A DNA stretch of 13,535 nt, taken from assembly GCA_945861255.1 (NCBI GenBank), contig CAMAUG010000070.1:1-13535 (forward strand), read 5' to 3'. Source of the stretch: Candidatus Sulfopaludibacter sp. SbA3. GTDB taxonomy: Bacteria; Acidobacteriota; Terriglobia; Bryobacterales; Bryobacteraceae. The position numbers and the translations under genes are program-made. How positions within the stretch are numbered: the first letter of the stretch is position 1; every line of letters starts with the position of its first letter. Positions 1 to 7,263 of this stretch are shown piece after piece. The notes below the pieces were generated by a model, which was given only the letters and a program-made list of their open reading frames with translations, had not been told where the DNA came from and did not search any database.

Positions 1-687
1 CGGCACCCAGAACACTGCCTGGCCGTCCGTGAGGCCGTTGTTCTTGAACCCGGCAAGGGCGGTGAACAGCCTGGGGCCAAAATCGCGCGCGGGATTAATC
101 GCGTATCCGTGCATGCCGCCAAACGACATTCCGATGGCGACCACTACCAGTCCGATCAGCAACGGCGCCAGGGCGGCGGGCGGCTGATTGCGTTCATCGG
201 TGATGGCGAAGATCATCAGGACCAGCAGCGCGGTTCCCATGATCTGATCCAGCAATCCGGCCGACATGATATCGGGAAAGGCGGGGAACGTCGTGAGGAC
301 CCCTGCCGTATGGTCCAGCAGCGGGTCGGCGCGCAGAAACGCGGGATGATAATTCCAAAATACAAGGGCCGCTCCCGCGAATGCGCCGGCAATCTGCGCG
401 ATCGAATAGGGAACCACCTTGCTCCAGGGGAAATTACGATAGGCGGCGACGGCGATCGTGACCGCTGGATTCAGGTGAGCGCCGCTGATCTTGCCGGCAA
501 CATATATGCCCATGGTGACGCCCAGTCCCCATGCCAGCGTGATGTTGGTGTACCCGCCGTTGACGATTTCACCGGGAACGCCATGGCCGAACAGCACCAC
601 CATGGCGACGACGCCTTCCCCGAACAGCATGAGTACCAAGGTTCCCAGAAATTCGGCGAGCATCTCTGTAAGCAGACTCCGTTTCAT
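1..687 (-). CDS. glpF: Glycerol uptake facilitator (aquaglyceroporin), 3' end missing
   Basis: Inner-membrane MIP/aquaporin channel that lets glycerol diffuse into the cell. The minus strand reads [19 protein letters not shown] from the ATG at 685-687 and stays open to the window edge (229 residues seen; about 250-280 would be expected). Both half-helix NPA boxes are present: GAHLNPAVT (NPA at 73-75) and NPARDFGP (NPA at 198-200). By alignment with E. coli GlpF the selectivity-filter Trp is W53 and Arg is R201, followed by D202, the mark of a glycerol channel rather than a water-only one. The third filter position, Phe200 in E. coli, is Tyr195 here. Several hydrophobic segments fit the six-helix fold. 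The start overlaps the glpK stop (ATGA), so the two are very probably one transcript with coupled translation. The order kinase-then-facilitator is the reverse of E. coli glpFK. Confidence 0.95.
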   Translation of the reverse strand, partial: MKRSLLTEMLAEFLGTLVLMLFGEGVVAMVVLFGHGVPGEIVNGGYTNITLAWGLGVTMGIYVAGKISGAHLNPAVTIAVAAYRNFPWSKVVPYSIAQIAGAFAGAALVFWNYHPAFLRADPLLDHTAGVLTTFPAFPDIMSAGLLDQIMGTALLVLMIFAITDERNQPPAALAPLLIGLVVVAIGMSFGGMHGYAINPARDFGPRLFTALAGFKNNGLTDGQAVFWVP

Positions 688-2189
688 GCTTTATCGTTCC
701 CCGCTTCCGTCCACGATTTTGCCCGCTCCAGCGCCTGATGCCAGCGGCCGCTGAGATGCTCCACTTCCTTTCGGGGCCGCCTTGGAAGAAACTTCCTATC
801 CACCTTCCACTGAGTTTGAATCTCGTCGGTGTCCTTCCAAAAACCCGCGGCAAGCCCCGCCAGAAACGCCGCACCCAGAGACGTTGTTTCCGTGACGGCA
901 GGCCGCACGACCGGTATCCCCAGCAGGTCCGCCTGGAACTGCAAGAGCGTATCGTTTCGCGCCGCTCCACCGTCCACCCTCAACTCCGTGATGGGAACGC
1001 CGGAGTCATCGCGCATTGCGTGCAGCAGATCCGCAACCTGATACGCAATGCTTTCGAGCGCGGCCCGGGCTATATGTCCGCTCCTCGTCCCACGCGTGAT
1101 TCCGATGATCGTACCACGCGCGTTGGGATCCCAATGCGGCGCTCCCAGCCCGGTAAACGCCGGAACAATATATACATCCCCGTTATCGGGGACGCTCAAC
1201 GCCAGAGGTTCCACATCATCCGAAGCGCGGATGATGCCGAGTCCATCCCTGAGCCACTGAACCACCGAACCGGCAACAAAAACACTGCCTTCCATCGCAT
1301 ATTCGAATTTGTTGTCCTTCTGCCACGCCACGGTGGTCAGCAACCGATTCTTGGATGGTCTGCTCTTTTCGCCCAGCGTCTGCAACAGGAACGCGCCGGT
1401 GCCGTAAGTGCATTTGGCCATGCCCGGACGGAAACATGCTTGGCCAAAGAGCGCTGCCTGCTGGTCTCCGGCAACGCCCGTGATGGGGACGCCATCAAGG
1501 GCGAGAGTCGTCGAAACCCGATCGTATGTTCCGCTGGAAGCACGCACCTCGGGAAGCAGCGCATCCGGAATGTCAAAGGCATCCAAGAGTTCCCGGTCCC
1601 ATGTGCCTTCGTGTATGTTGAACAGCATGGTACGGGAGGCGTTCGTCGCATCAGTTGCGTGCAGCTTCCCGCTGGTCAATTTCCAAATCAACCAACTATC
1701 CACGGTTCCAAATGCCAGTTCTCCGGCGCGCGCTTTCTGCCGCGCATCTTTCACATTTTCGAGAATCCAGATGATTTTACTCGCCGAAAAGTATGCGTCG
1801 ATCAAAAGTCCCGTCTTTTGACGGATGCTTTCTTCGAGACCCTGGTCGCGAAGCCTGTTGCAGATCGGTGCGGTCCGGCGGTCCTGCCACACAATCGCGT
1901 TGTACACCGGTTTCCCGGTCGCGCGATCCCAGACGATGGTCGTCTCTCGCTGATTGGTAATACCGAGCGCGGCGATGTCGCGCGGGCGGCTGTCTGCTCT
2001 ACTCAGCGCTTCCACGGCAACGCTGATCTGAGAGGCCCAGATCTCCTCCGGATCATGCTCCACCCAACCCGGATGTGGGTAAATTTGTTGGAGTTCCCGC
2101 TGCGCCAGGCCGTGGATGGCCCCGTCGCGATCATAGAGAATCGCTCTGGAACTTGTCGTCCCCTGATCTAAGGCAAGTATGTATTCCAA
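684..2189 (-). CDS. glpK: Glycerol kinase
   Basis: Cytoplasmic FGGY-family kinase that phosphorylates glycerol with ATP to sn-glycerol-3-phosphate, trapping what GlpF admits. About 501 residues, close to E. coli GlpK (502), and similar along its whole length. The phosphate-binding motif DQGTTSSRA lies at 8-16. [12 protein letters not shown] contains R81-E82; Y133 and GDQQAALFG (D242-Q243) match the E. coli substrate residues R83/E84, Y135 and D245/Q246. ADP-side motifs [14 protein letters not shown] and RVDGGAARN are present. I chose the TTG at 2187-2189 because AGGAG sits 7 bases before it and the protein then begins [10 protein letters not shown] as in the family; a GTG at 2202-2204 in the same frame adds five residues but has no good ribosome site. 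The loop that binds fructose-1,6-bisphosphate in E. coli and the His phosphorylated by HPr in Firmicutes are both missing. Confidence 0.96.
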   Translation of the reverse strand: MEYILALDQGTTSSRAILYDRDGAIHGLAQRELQQIYPHPGWVEHDPEEIWASQISVAVEALSRADSRPRDIAALGITNQRETTIVWDRATGKPVYNAIVWQDRRTAPICNRLRDQGLEESIRQKTGLLIDAYFSASKIIWILENVKDARQKARAGELAFGTVDSWLIWKLTSGKLHATDATNASRTMLFNIHEGTWDRELLDAFDIPDALLPEVRASSGTYDRVSTTLALDGVPITGVAGDQQAALFGQACFRPGMAKCTYGTGAFLLQTLGEKSRPSKNRLLTTVAWQKDNKFEYAMEGSVFVAGSVVQWLRDGLGIIRASDDVEPLALSVPDNGDVYIVPAFTGLGAPHWDPNARGTIIGITRGTRSGHIARAALESIAYQVADLLHAMRDDSGVPITELRVDGGAARNDTLLQFQADLLGIPVVRPAVTETTSLGAAFLAGLAAGFWKDTDEIQTQWKVDRKFLPRRPRKEVEHLSGRWHQALERAKSWTEAGNDKA

Positions 2190-2225
2190 GCGTTCGCTCC
2201 TCACAGGACTTGGCCGTCAGGGCCC

Positions 2226-2246
2226 GGCGACTACAGAAATCTCGCC
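2226..2246 (-). promoter_or_regulatory. Small inverted repeat in the glpK leader
   Basis: GGCGA (2226-2230) and TCGCC (2242-2246) form a 5-bp perfect stem with an 11-base loop in the 65-base gap between the EthD-family stop and the glpK start. No T-tract follows on the minus strand, so it does not look like an efficient terminator. It could be a weak operator or leader structure, or chance. No convincing -35/-10 pair was seen in the gap, so glpK may be co-transcribed with the EthD-family gene. Confidence 0.2.
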
Positions 2247-2254
2247 GCTGGCAT

Positions 2255-2566
2255 CTACATCAAAATCTCGTTGACTTGAATCAGCGGCTGGACGTCCGTG
2301 AAGTTGGCGAGGTCCGCCATCACCTGCGCCCCCGAAGCGGCCAACGCGTTCTGCAGGCTTTCAGCGGATTCGAAGGTGAGAACCGCAATAGTGATGAAGT
2401 CCGGCGCGCTACCCGGCATCATGCCCGTGAGCCCCTTGCTGAGCTCGGCCTTCAGCAACCCGTGCGGTTTCCACAGTTCCAAGACCAACGGCGCGTGCTT
2501 GTTCAAATAGTAGTCGTAATCGAAGCGCCCGGCTGAGGCGGGGTAAAGAGCGGTAACTCTAATCAT
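2255..2566 (-). CDS. EthD family protein
   Basis: Small cytoplasmic protein of 103 residues, the usual size for the EthD family (dimeric ferredoxin-like alpha/beta barrels). It begins MIRVTALYPASAGRFDYDYY, followed by LNKHAPLV, matching the family signature in which a hydrophobic strand is followed by an F-D-x-x-Y-Y-x-x-K-H-x-P segment. The C-terminal half has the expected strands (TIAVLTF, then DVQPLIQVNEI). The founding member is needed for ethyl tert-butyl ether degradation in Rhodococcus, but most members, including this one, have no known reaction. The ATG at 2564-2566 has no clear Shine-Dalgarno. A TATACT box on the minus strand at 2578-2583 would put the transcript start only a few bases before it. 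It is the same-strand gene just upstream of glpK, but nothing in the sequence ties it to glycerol use. Confidence 0.85.
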   Translation of the reverse strand: MIRVTALYPASAGRFDYDYYLNKHAPLVLELWKPHGLLKAELSKGLTGMMPGSAPDFITIAVLTFESAESLQNALAASGAQVMADLANFTDVQPLIQVNEILM

Positions 2567-2577
2567 TGGATCAAGGT

Positions 2578-2583
2578 AGTATA
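2578..2583 (-). promoter_or_regulatory. Possible -10 box before the EthD-family gene
   Basis: The minus strand reads TATACT, five of six to the sigma-70 -10 consensus, ending 11 bases before the ATG. A TTGACG lies only 12 bases upstream, too close for a standard -35. If used, the transcript would be leaderless or nearly so, which agrees with the absence of a ribosome site. Confidence 0.25.
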
Positions 2584-2837
2584 AACTTGCCGCTCCGTCA
2601 ATTTGGCGGCCAACAGCAGGATGGTCACTCCCCGCCCACTGTGCGTAGCCCCGGAGTGCTCATGACCCACGCGTAGACCCGCAAAAATAACTTGCTCGCC
2701 GAGGTTGGCCTCGAAGTGGATTTCCGCATCAAGACGTCGACTCGGCGAGTGACTTAGTGGCGATCGGATGCAGCTGGCAATTCTTGCAGCGCCTCCGGCG
2801 ATCAAACGAATCCCGACGCAATGAACACGAGTGTCAT
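2584..2837. other. Gap without a supported gene between EthD-family and propeller genes
   Basis: About 250 bases. A 98-codon minus-strand frame (2563-2859) crosses it and ends in an ATGA overlap with the EthD-family start. However, its translation shows no recognisable family, it overlaps the end of the propeller gene, and it lacks a ribosome site. I see no RNA gene, strong hairpin or insertion-sequence end. It may be a decayed gene or simple spacer. Confidence 0.4.
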
Positions 2838-3599
2838 TTAAACCAGGCGGCACACCCAACGCGAAGCCGCGTCACAATACCAGAACACTCCGTTGCGTAC
2901 GCTGAGGCCGTGTGGCTCCGGATCGTCCTTGCTCAACTGGATCTTGGCCAGCACCTTGCCGTCCTTCGGGTCCATTTTGTAGATGGCGCGGTCCATGCTC
3001 TCGATGCACCACAGGTAGCCTTGATCCCAAGCCAGCCCGTGCGGACGGATACCCGGCGACGCAAAGCTGCGCACCACCTTGCCGGTTTCGGGTTCGATCA
3101 GGTAAATCGTCTCCGACGGCGGCACCGCCATCCAATACTTGCCGTCCACCCATTCCAGGCCATGCGCGCCGGAGGGCCGCGTGGGCTTGCCCCAATGCAC
3201 CATGCCCGCGCCCGGCGTGTCGAACGCAGCCAGCGTTTTTCCGGTTTCCGGATCCACCTTCAGCGTCTTCAGCGTCCACGTCGATCCGATCCACAACGCG
3301 CCATTGCCAAGTGTAATGCCGCTGCCGTGGATGGACTCGGTTTGTAACTGCTTGATCACGGAGCCATCTTCGTACCGCACCTTGAAGACTTTGTTGGGAT
3401 CCTCCTGGTCCAGAATCCACAGCCCATCCGCGGTGCACTGCAAGTCATTCGGCATTTTTCCCGGGGCGAGAAACGCTTTCTCCACCCGCTTGGAGATGAC
3501 CGGCAAGTGTTGCTTGACTTCATTCGACAGGGCGGCGGCAGTCGCGCAGCCGCTCACCGCAAGGGTTTCCAGGAATATACGTCTCGAAATCTCAGGCAT
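2838..3599 (-). CDS. Tat-exported beta-propeller lipoprotein (YncE/SMP-30-like)
   Basis: Protein of 253 residues with a twin-arginine signal, SRRIFLE at 5-11, closely matching S-R-R-x-F-L-K. A short hydrophobic stretch ends in VSGC (15-18), a plausible lipobox that would make C18 the lipidated residue. The mature part is built from repeated four-strand blades with D/N-G-x-L-W and DPETGK turns (ADGLWILDQ, GNGALWIGS, VDGKYWMAVP, DQGYLWCIES, VRNGVFWYCD), as in YncE/SMP-30/PQQ-like propellers. It likely binds a ligand or cofactor outside the cytoplasm; no enzyme can be named. The ATG at 3597-3599 was chosen because AGGAGG lies 6 bases before it and the Tat motif then falls at the N-terminus; the frame itself extends ten codons further upstream. 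Five or six blades fit in this length, fewer than the usual seven, so it may be a short propeller or assemble with a partner. Confidence 0.8.
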   Translation of the reverse strand: MPEISRRIFLETLAVSGCATAAALSNEVKQHLPVISKRVEKAFLAPGKMPNDLQCTADGLWILDQEDPNKVFKVRYEDGSVIKQLQTESIHGSGITLGNGALWIGSTWTLKTLKVDPETGKTLAAFDTPGAGMVHWGKPTRPSGAHGLEWVDGKYWMAVPPSETIYLIEPETGKVVRSFASPGIRPHGLAWDQGYLWCIESMDRAIYKMDPKDGKVLAKIQLSKDDPEPHGLSVRNGVFWYCDAASRWVCRLV

Positions 3600-3617
3600 G
3601 GGGCGCCTCCTGAGGAC

Positions 3618-3641
3618 CGATCCTAACACAACGCAGGATCG
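3618..3641 (-). promoter_or_regulatory. 7-bp inverted repeat overlapping a candidate promoter of the propeller lipoprotein
   Basis: CGATCCT (3618-3624) and AGGATCG (3635-3641) are perfect inverted copies around a 10-base spacer, 18 bases upstream of the propeller-lipoprotein start. On the minus strand the arm contains TGTTAGGAT, an extended -10-like sequence, with TTTTGC 17 bases upstream as a poor -35. A repressor site over the -10 is the simplest reading. There is no T-run on the minus strand, so it is a poor terminator for the gene ending at 3662. Confidence 0.3.
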
Positions 3642-3661
3642 CGCAAAAGCACCGCTTCCCC

Positions 3662-4591
3662 TCAGAGCGTAATGAGTTCGCAGAAGGAACTCAGGTTTCC
3701 TAGGTCCACAAAGTAGGGCTGTAGCGGTGGAGGTGGGAGCGGATCAGTCCAGAAGATTCGCCACTCCCGCTGGTACTCGTATCGAAGGTGCTTCATCAAT
3801 TGGACCGATGGTGCAGACCGATGCGGCATGAACGGATCTAGGTACACCGTTGCTCCGGCTGAAAGGCTACGCGCTGGTACCCGCTGAACTTTGATCAATT
3901 CGATCAGTTTTTCCCAGTCGTGGATCAAAACGCAGGCGTCGTATCCGAACTCATCGAAGGCTCGGGGATCGAAAGTGGCGGAGGCACAGAACACATAATA
4001 GTTCTCACATCGGCTGGTTTGTGTGATGAGCCCTGCGATGCCAGGGATATCGTGGAAGACTTTTGACCCTGGCTCTAGTTCAACCTGGAGTCGCGTCCCA
4101 GGAGGAAGGTGAACGGGAAACTCCAACTCTGCATCGCGTATGGCCGGGTTGAGTGATGGATCATCGTAGTTCGATGCGGGCGTCAAGCGGAGGCGGCCAC
4201 GCTCCAAGAGATCCACCATGTGATCGCGATGGCCATACTTGATAAGGGCGCGCTCGGGTGTGAAGCGCCGATCTCCCCAAGCATCCATCGCCCTCTTGAT
4301 GTTGGCGTATGGCCGATCCAATACAGTATGTTCAACGGCTTTCAGCCAAGCCGGGCCGATGCTCCGCAAATCGGCTTCTGCCCAGACATCGGCCACACGT
4401 CGGGTCCAGTCGGTATCGCCACTGAGCCCACCCAGGTGCGGCCTACCGTCCGAAGTGAAAGCCAGCACATTGTCGAGCAGATCGACGTAGCGCTTTTGAA
4501 GATCATCAACCGACAAGAATTCTAGGTACCGGCTTTTGGCGTAGCGCTCTCGCCAGGAATCAGAGTACGGAGCGACTGAAGCAGTTGCCAT
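3662..4591 (-). CDS. Uncharacterised protein, faintly DUF2971-like
   Basis: A 309-residue soluble protein with no signal peptide or membrane segment. I do not recognise a firm family. From about residue 115 it recalls DUF2971 proteins: an ALIKYGHRDHMVDLLERG segment, then LTPASNYDDPSLNP (the 'P-s-x-F-N-D-P' signature), a central NYYVFCASATFDP strand, and a late YEYQREWRIFW resembling the conserved E-x-E-W/Y-R motif. DUF2971 proteins have no settled function but some occur near defence genes. The N-terminal ~100 residues are Trp/Asp-rich and match nothing I know. The ATG at 4589-4591 has AGGAAG in good position. Base composition is lower in GC than the flanks (33 of 60 at 3841-3900, against 44 of 60 at 12061-12120), a hint of recent acquisition. 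Two palindromes lie just upstream. The coding call is firm; the family assignment is weak. Confidence 0.7.
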   Translation of the reverse strand: MATASVAPYSDSWRERYAKSRYLEFLSVDDLQKRYVDLLDNVLAFTSDGRPHLGGLSGDTDWTRRVADVWAEADLRSIGPAWLKAVEHTVLDRPYANIKRAMDAWGDRRFTPERALIKYGHRDHMVDLLERGRLRLTPASNYDDPSLNPAIRDAELEFPVHLPPGTRLQVELEPGSKVFHDIPGIAGLITQTSRCENYYVFCASATFDPRAFDEFGYDACVLIHDWEKLIELIKVQRVPARSLSAGATVYLDPFMPHRSAPSVQLMKHLRYEYQREWRIFWTDPLPPPPLQPYFVDLGNLSSFCELITL

Positions 4592-4617
4592 GAGACTTCC
4601 TACCTACACAATAGCGC

Positions 4618-4642
4618 CGGAATATTTCCGTTTGTTCAAACG
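4618..4642. promoter_or_regulatory. Two abutting palindromes in the divergent intergenic region (candidate operator)
   Basis: CGGAA-TAT-TTCCG (4618-4630) and CGTTTG-TT-CAAACG (4629-4642) are both perfect inverted repeats and share two bases. They start 27 bases before the ATG of the DUF2971-like gene on the minus strand and 163 bases before the hydrolase gene on the plus strand. The placement suits a repressor or activator site for the minus-strand gene. A TAGCGCYGGAA direct repeat (4612-4622 and 4682-4692) lies in the same gap. Confidence 0.4.
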
Positions 4643-4749
4643 ATGCCTTACCCAGACGGCGGGTCCGCGCGGCATTCGCATTAGCGCTGGAACGGGAAAT
4701 AGACCATTACCCCAGACCATTCACAGCGGTATCCCAATCGTTTTGTAAG

Positions 4750-4758
4750 TGGTATACT
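4750..4758 (+). promoter_or_regulatory. Extended -10 promoter candidate for the hydrolase gene
   Basis: TGGTATACT reads as an extended -10 (TGn followed by TATACT, five of six to consensus), 46 bases before the ATG at 4805. No good -35 is seen 16-18 bases upstream, which extended -10 promoters can tolerate. The start codon is preceded by AGAGAG at a suitable distance. Confidence 0.4.
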
Positions 4759-4804
4759 TCTGCCACAAACTTGGAAGAGGCGGCCAGATCCCAGAGAGAT
4801 TCTC

Positions 4805-5719
4805 ATGAATAGGATTTTAGTATTGTTTTTCCTTGCTTGGCGTTTAGGTGCCCAGCAACTGGAAATTCATTACATCAATGTGGGATGGGGAGGATCAGTA
4901 TGGGTGAAGGGACCAAATGGAACCACGGTCTTGCTCGAAGCGGGTAACCCAGGGAAGGGGACGGGGCGGGTCGTGCCATACCTGCAGCAGTCTGGCCTGT
5001 TTCCCGCGCAGGGACTCGACTACACGATTGCGGGGCACCAGCACTGCGACCACATCGGCGGATTGCCCGAGGTGATCAACGCGGGCTACAACGTGCGTGT
5101 CCAAAACTATTACAATGGCTCGTCCGCTACTTCCGGTTGCGTGACTAATTGGAACGTGGCGGCGGCCACCACGACGGCCGGGTCGCCTGTCGTGGCGCCA
5201 GTCGGTGCCCAAATTGCTCTGGGTAACGGAGCCAAGTTCACGTTTATCGCGCGTAACGGAAGCATTATCGGCGGGGGGTTCGTTGCAGTGTCGGACGAGA
5301 ATGACCGCTCCATCGCGATACTGATCCAGTACGGTGGGTTCGACTATTTGTGGGCGAGTGACTTAGGCGGTGGTAGTTCTGACGGGGCATGCACGGGGCG
5401 GTCGACGTCGCAAAAAGATATTGAGACCTCTGTTATCCAAGCCATTTCTCCCGGGGGCGCATTTCCTCTGATCTCGGCGGGCGGAATCGACGTGCTTCAC
5501 GTGAACCATCACGGAAGCGAAAGCAGCACGAACAGCAACTGGATGAACCTCACTCGACCGGCAGTGGCGGTGATCGGAGTTGGAGCCGGGCAGAGTTCGA
5601 GCTTCAATTTGCCGCGAACGGCAGTGGTGGAGAAGGTACTACTGGCGCAGGCGACAGCGTGTATCATAGCGCCACCAGCACGGGTGTTACAAACCGAAGA
5701 GGGAGCACCCGTTGGCTAA
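4805..5719 (+). CDS. Secreted ComEC-type metallo-beta-lactamase-fold hydrolase, ended by an in-frame stop
   Basis: A signal peptide (MNRILVLFFLAWRLGAQ, cleavage near residue 16) is followed by an MBL domain of the extracellular ComEC/Rec2 type. IHYINVGWGGSVWV matches the first beta-hairpin (usually VGQGDS). GHQHCDHIGG carries the HxHxDH metal-binding motif (H78, H80, D82, H83). FDYLWASDLGGGS and VNHHGSESSTN match the later metal and active-site loops of the family. It is probably a metal-dependent phosphodiesterase or similar hydrolase; the substrate is unknown. The frame stops at TAA 5717-5719 directly after LQTEEGAPVG, the penultimate strand of the usual fold, and the missing last hairpin (VGNIKITTDG) is encoded immediately after the stop in the same frame. 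The reading is therefore a longer gene, 4805-7225, broken by a nonsense change, sequencing error or read-through site. Confidence 0.85.
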   Translation: MNRILVLFFLAWRLGAQQLEIHYINVGWGGSVWVKGPNGTTVLLEAGNPGKGTGRVVPYLQQSGLFPAQGLDYTIAGHQHCDHIGGLPEVINAGYNVRVQNYYNGSSATSGCVTNWNVAAATTTAGSPVVAPVGAQIALGNGAKFTFIARNGSIIGGGFVAVSDENDRSIAILIQYGGFDYLWASDLGGGSSDGACTGRSTSQKDIETSVIQAISPGGAFPLISAGGIDVLHVNHHGSESSTNSNWMNLTRPAVAVIGVGAGQSSSFNLPRTAVVEKVLLAQATACIIAPPARVLQTEEGAPVG

Positions 5720-5806
5720 GAAACCAGTTTCGCCGGCCATGCGGTTGGGAACATCAAAATTACGACGGATGGGCTGAGCACCTCCACGGTCACGGCGGAT
5801 GGGCAG

Positions 5807-7225
5807 GTGACACAGGGTCCGAACGAAGTGGGATTGGCCGCACTGCCGATAACCTTCGCTCTCGACGACGGCTCAAACTCTTCCGGGTCTTTCAGTCAAA
5901 TCGCTTCCGCAGGGGAGTGGAAGACGCTTTTGAATTCCCTCAACCTGGGCACGGTATCAGCGCAAGCGCGAATGAACTTTTTCGGTAACGATGGCAATCC
6001 GCTTACGCTGCCGTTGACGTTCCCGCAATCGCCCGAGACAGGAACGGTGGCGGCCTCGACCATCGAGCGCACGATCACCCCCGGTGCGCAGTTCATTATG
6101 GAAACAACCGGCCCCGACAGCCAGTCCGTCGCCGTGGGGTGGGGGCAATTGCTGGGCACGGGCGGCATCACGGGCTTCGGCATCTTCACCAACCTCACTC
6201 ACAAGTGGGAGGCCGTGGTGCCGCTGGAGACGCGTAAGTCGAGCCGGTATATACTGGCCTTTGACAACACTGGTGGGTTGGCAACCGGTCTCGCGATTGC
6301 GAATTTGGTTGCACAAGCCGCAGTGGCGCCAGTTATCATTCGGGGCGATACCGGTGCGCAGATAGGAAACGCGGCGATCAATCTACCCGCGCTCGGCCAC
6401 ACTTCCTTCATGCTGTTTGAACAGTATCCGGCCACGGTGGGCAAGCGCGGCACCATCGAATTTCAAACCCCGCCGGGCGGACGGATCAGCGTGCTGGGCC
6501 TGCGTGCGAACGGACCCGCGCTGACCACTTTGCCGGTGCTGGCCGATGTGGGGACGGCGGGCGGCTCCATCACCCATATGCTATTTGACGGCGGCTGGAC
6601 ACAAAGCTTCACGGTAGTGAACACGGGCGTGGCGTCCGCCGATGCCACGCTGACTTTCTTCGCTGAGAATGGCGATCCGCTCCTGACCCCGCTTTCCCTG
6701 CCGCAGACGGGCGAGACACTCAGCGCCACTTCGCTGACGCGCACGCTCGCTGCGGGCGCTTCGTTACTCGTCGAAACCGTCGGGCAGGAATCGCGGCCGG
6801 TGGTGGTGGGTTCGGCGCAATTGACGACCACCGGTAATGTGAGCGGCTTCGGTATCTTCCGCTGGCTCCTGTTCGGCCAGGAAGCCTCGGTGCCGCTGGA
6901 GGCACTGAACGCGGCGTCCTATGTTCTGGCGTTCGACAATACGGCCGGCCTGACCACGGGACTGGCGCTGGCCAACGTGACCAGCCAGCCCGCGAGCGTG
7001 AGTGTACTGATTCGCGATGATACGGGCGCACCGCAGCAGACCACGGCGATCGATCTGCCTGCACATGGGCACATCTCGTTCATGCTGCCCGACACTTACG
7101 CGGCCGCAGCGGGTAAGCGGGGGACCATCGAGTTCGTCACACCCGTGGGCGGCAGCATCAGTGCCCTGGGACTGCGGGCGACGCCCACAGGCAACCTGAC
7201 CACCATACCGGTGTTGGCAAAATAG
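5807..7225 (+). CDS. C-terminal part of the split hydrolase gene: two ~220-residue acidobacterial repeats
   Basis: Open in the same frame as 4805-5719. The first codons after the TAA (5720 on) already encode the end of the MBL fold, and the GTG at 5807 is only the first possible start, with no ribosome site or signal peptide before it. So this is more likely the second half of one broken gene than an independent gene. From about residue 31 there are two homologous units, each running from a GxW strand (W38, W264), through NFFGNDGNPL or TFFAENGDPL, VGxxQL, GFGIF, EAxVPLE, YxLAFDNT, to HxSFML, GKRGTIEF and ISxLGLRA, and ending LPVLA or IPVLA. I know such repeats as C-terminal modules on many secreted Solibacter-type proteins, with an immunoglobulin-like look and no known activity; surface attachment or ligand binding is a guess. 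Confidence 0.75.
   Translation: MTQGPNEVGLAALPITFALDDGSNSSGSFSQIASAGEWKTLLNSLNLGTVSAQARMNFFGNDGNPLTLPLTFPQSPETGTVAASTIERTITPGAQFIMETTGPDSQSVAVGWGQLLGTGGITGFGIFTNLTHKWEAVVPLETRKSSRYILAFDNTGGLATGLAIANLVAQAAVAPVIIRGDTGAQIGNAAINLPALGHTSFMLFEQYPATVGKRGTIEFQTPPGGRISVLGLRANGPALTTLPVLADVGTAGGSITHMLFDGGWTQSFTVVNTGVASADATLTFFAENGDPLLTPLSLPQTGETLSATSLTRTLAAGASLLVETVGQESRPVVVGSAQLTTTGNVSGFGIFRWLLFGQEASVPLEALNAASYVLAFDNTAGLTTGLALANVTSQPASVSVLIRDDTGAPQQTTAIDLPAHGHISFMLPDTYAAAAGKRGTIEFVTPVGGSISALGLRATPTGNLTTIPVLAK
5897..7222 (+). repeat. Two divergent tandem copies of a protein repeat
   Basis: Unit 1 is about 5897-6547 and unit 2 about 6554-7222. The translations align end to end without large gaps: anchors GFGIF, AFDNT, DDTGA/GDTGA, GKRGTIEF and LGLRA occur once in each at equal spacing. 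The DNA copies are clearly diverged, so the duplication is old. Confidence 0.8.
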
Positions 7226-7263
7226 TCGCCGTTCGAATCCACTCACCACGACCAGTCAGCACA

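Noticed and set aside
738..2171. Long plus-strand open frame (477 codons) opposite glpK
   Set aside because: It is antisense to a fully conserved glycerol kinase, its translation is Arg/Pro-rich with no family resemblance, and it has no ribosome site; it follows from high GC in the antisense frame.
2563..2859. 98-codon minus-strand frame with ATGA overlap to the EthD-family gene
   Set aside because: No recognisable domain, overlaps the end of the propeller lipoprotein gene and lacks a ribosome site; the overlap alone is not enough.
4741..4770. GTGG...CCAC inverted bases around TATACT as an operator
   Set aside because: Only four paired bases with a 10-base spacer; too short to support.
7226..7263. 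Terminator between the convergent hydrolase and methyltransferase genes
   Set aside because: No stem of useful length and no T-run was found in the 38 bases.
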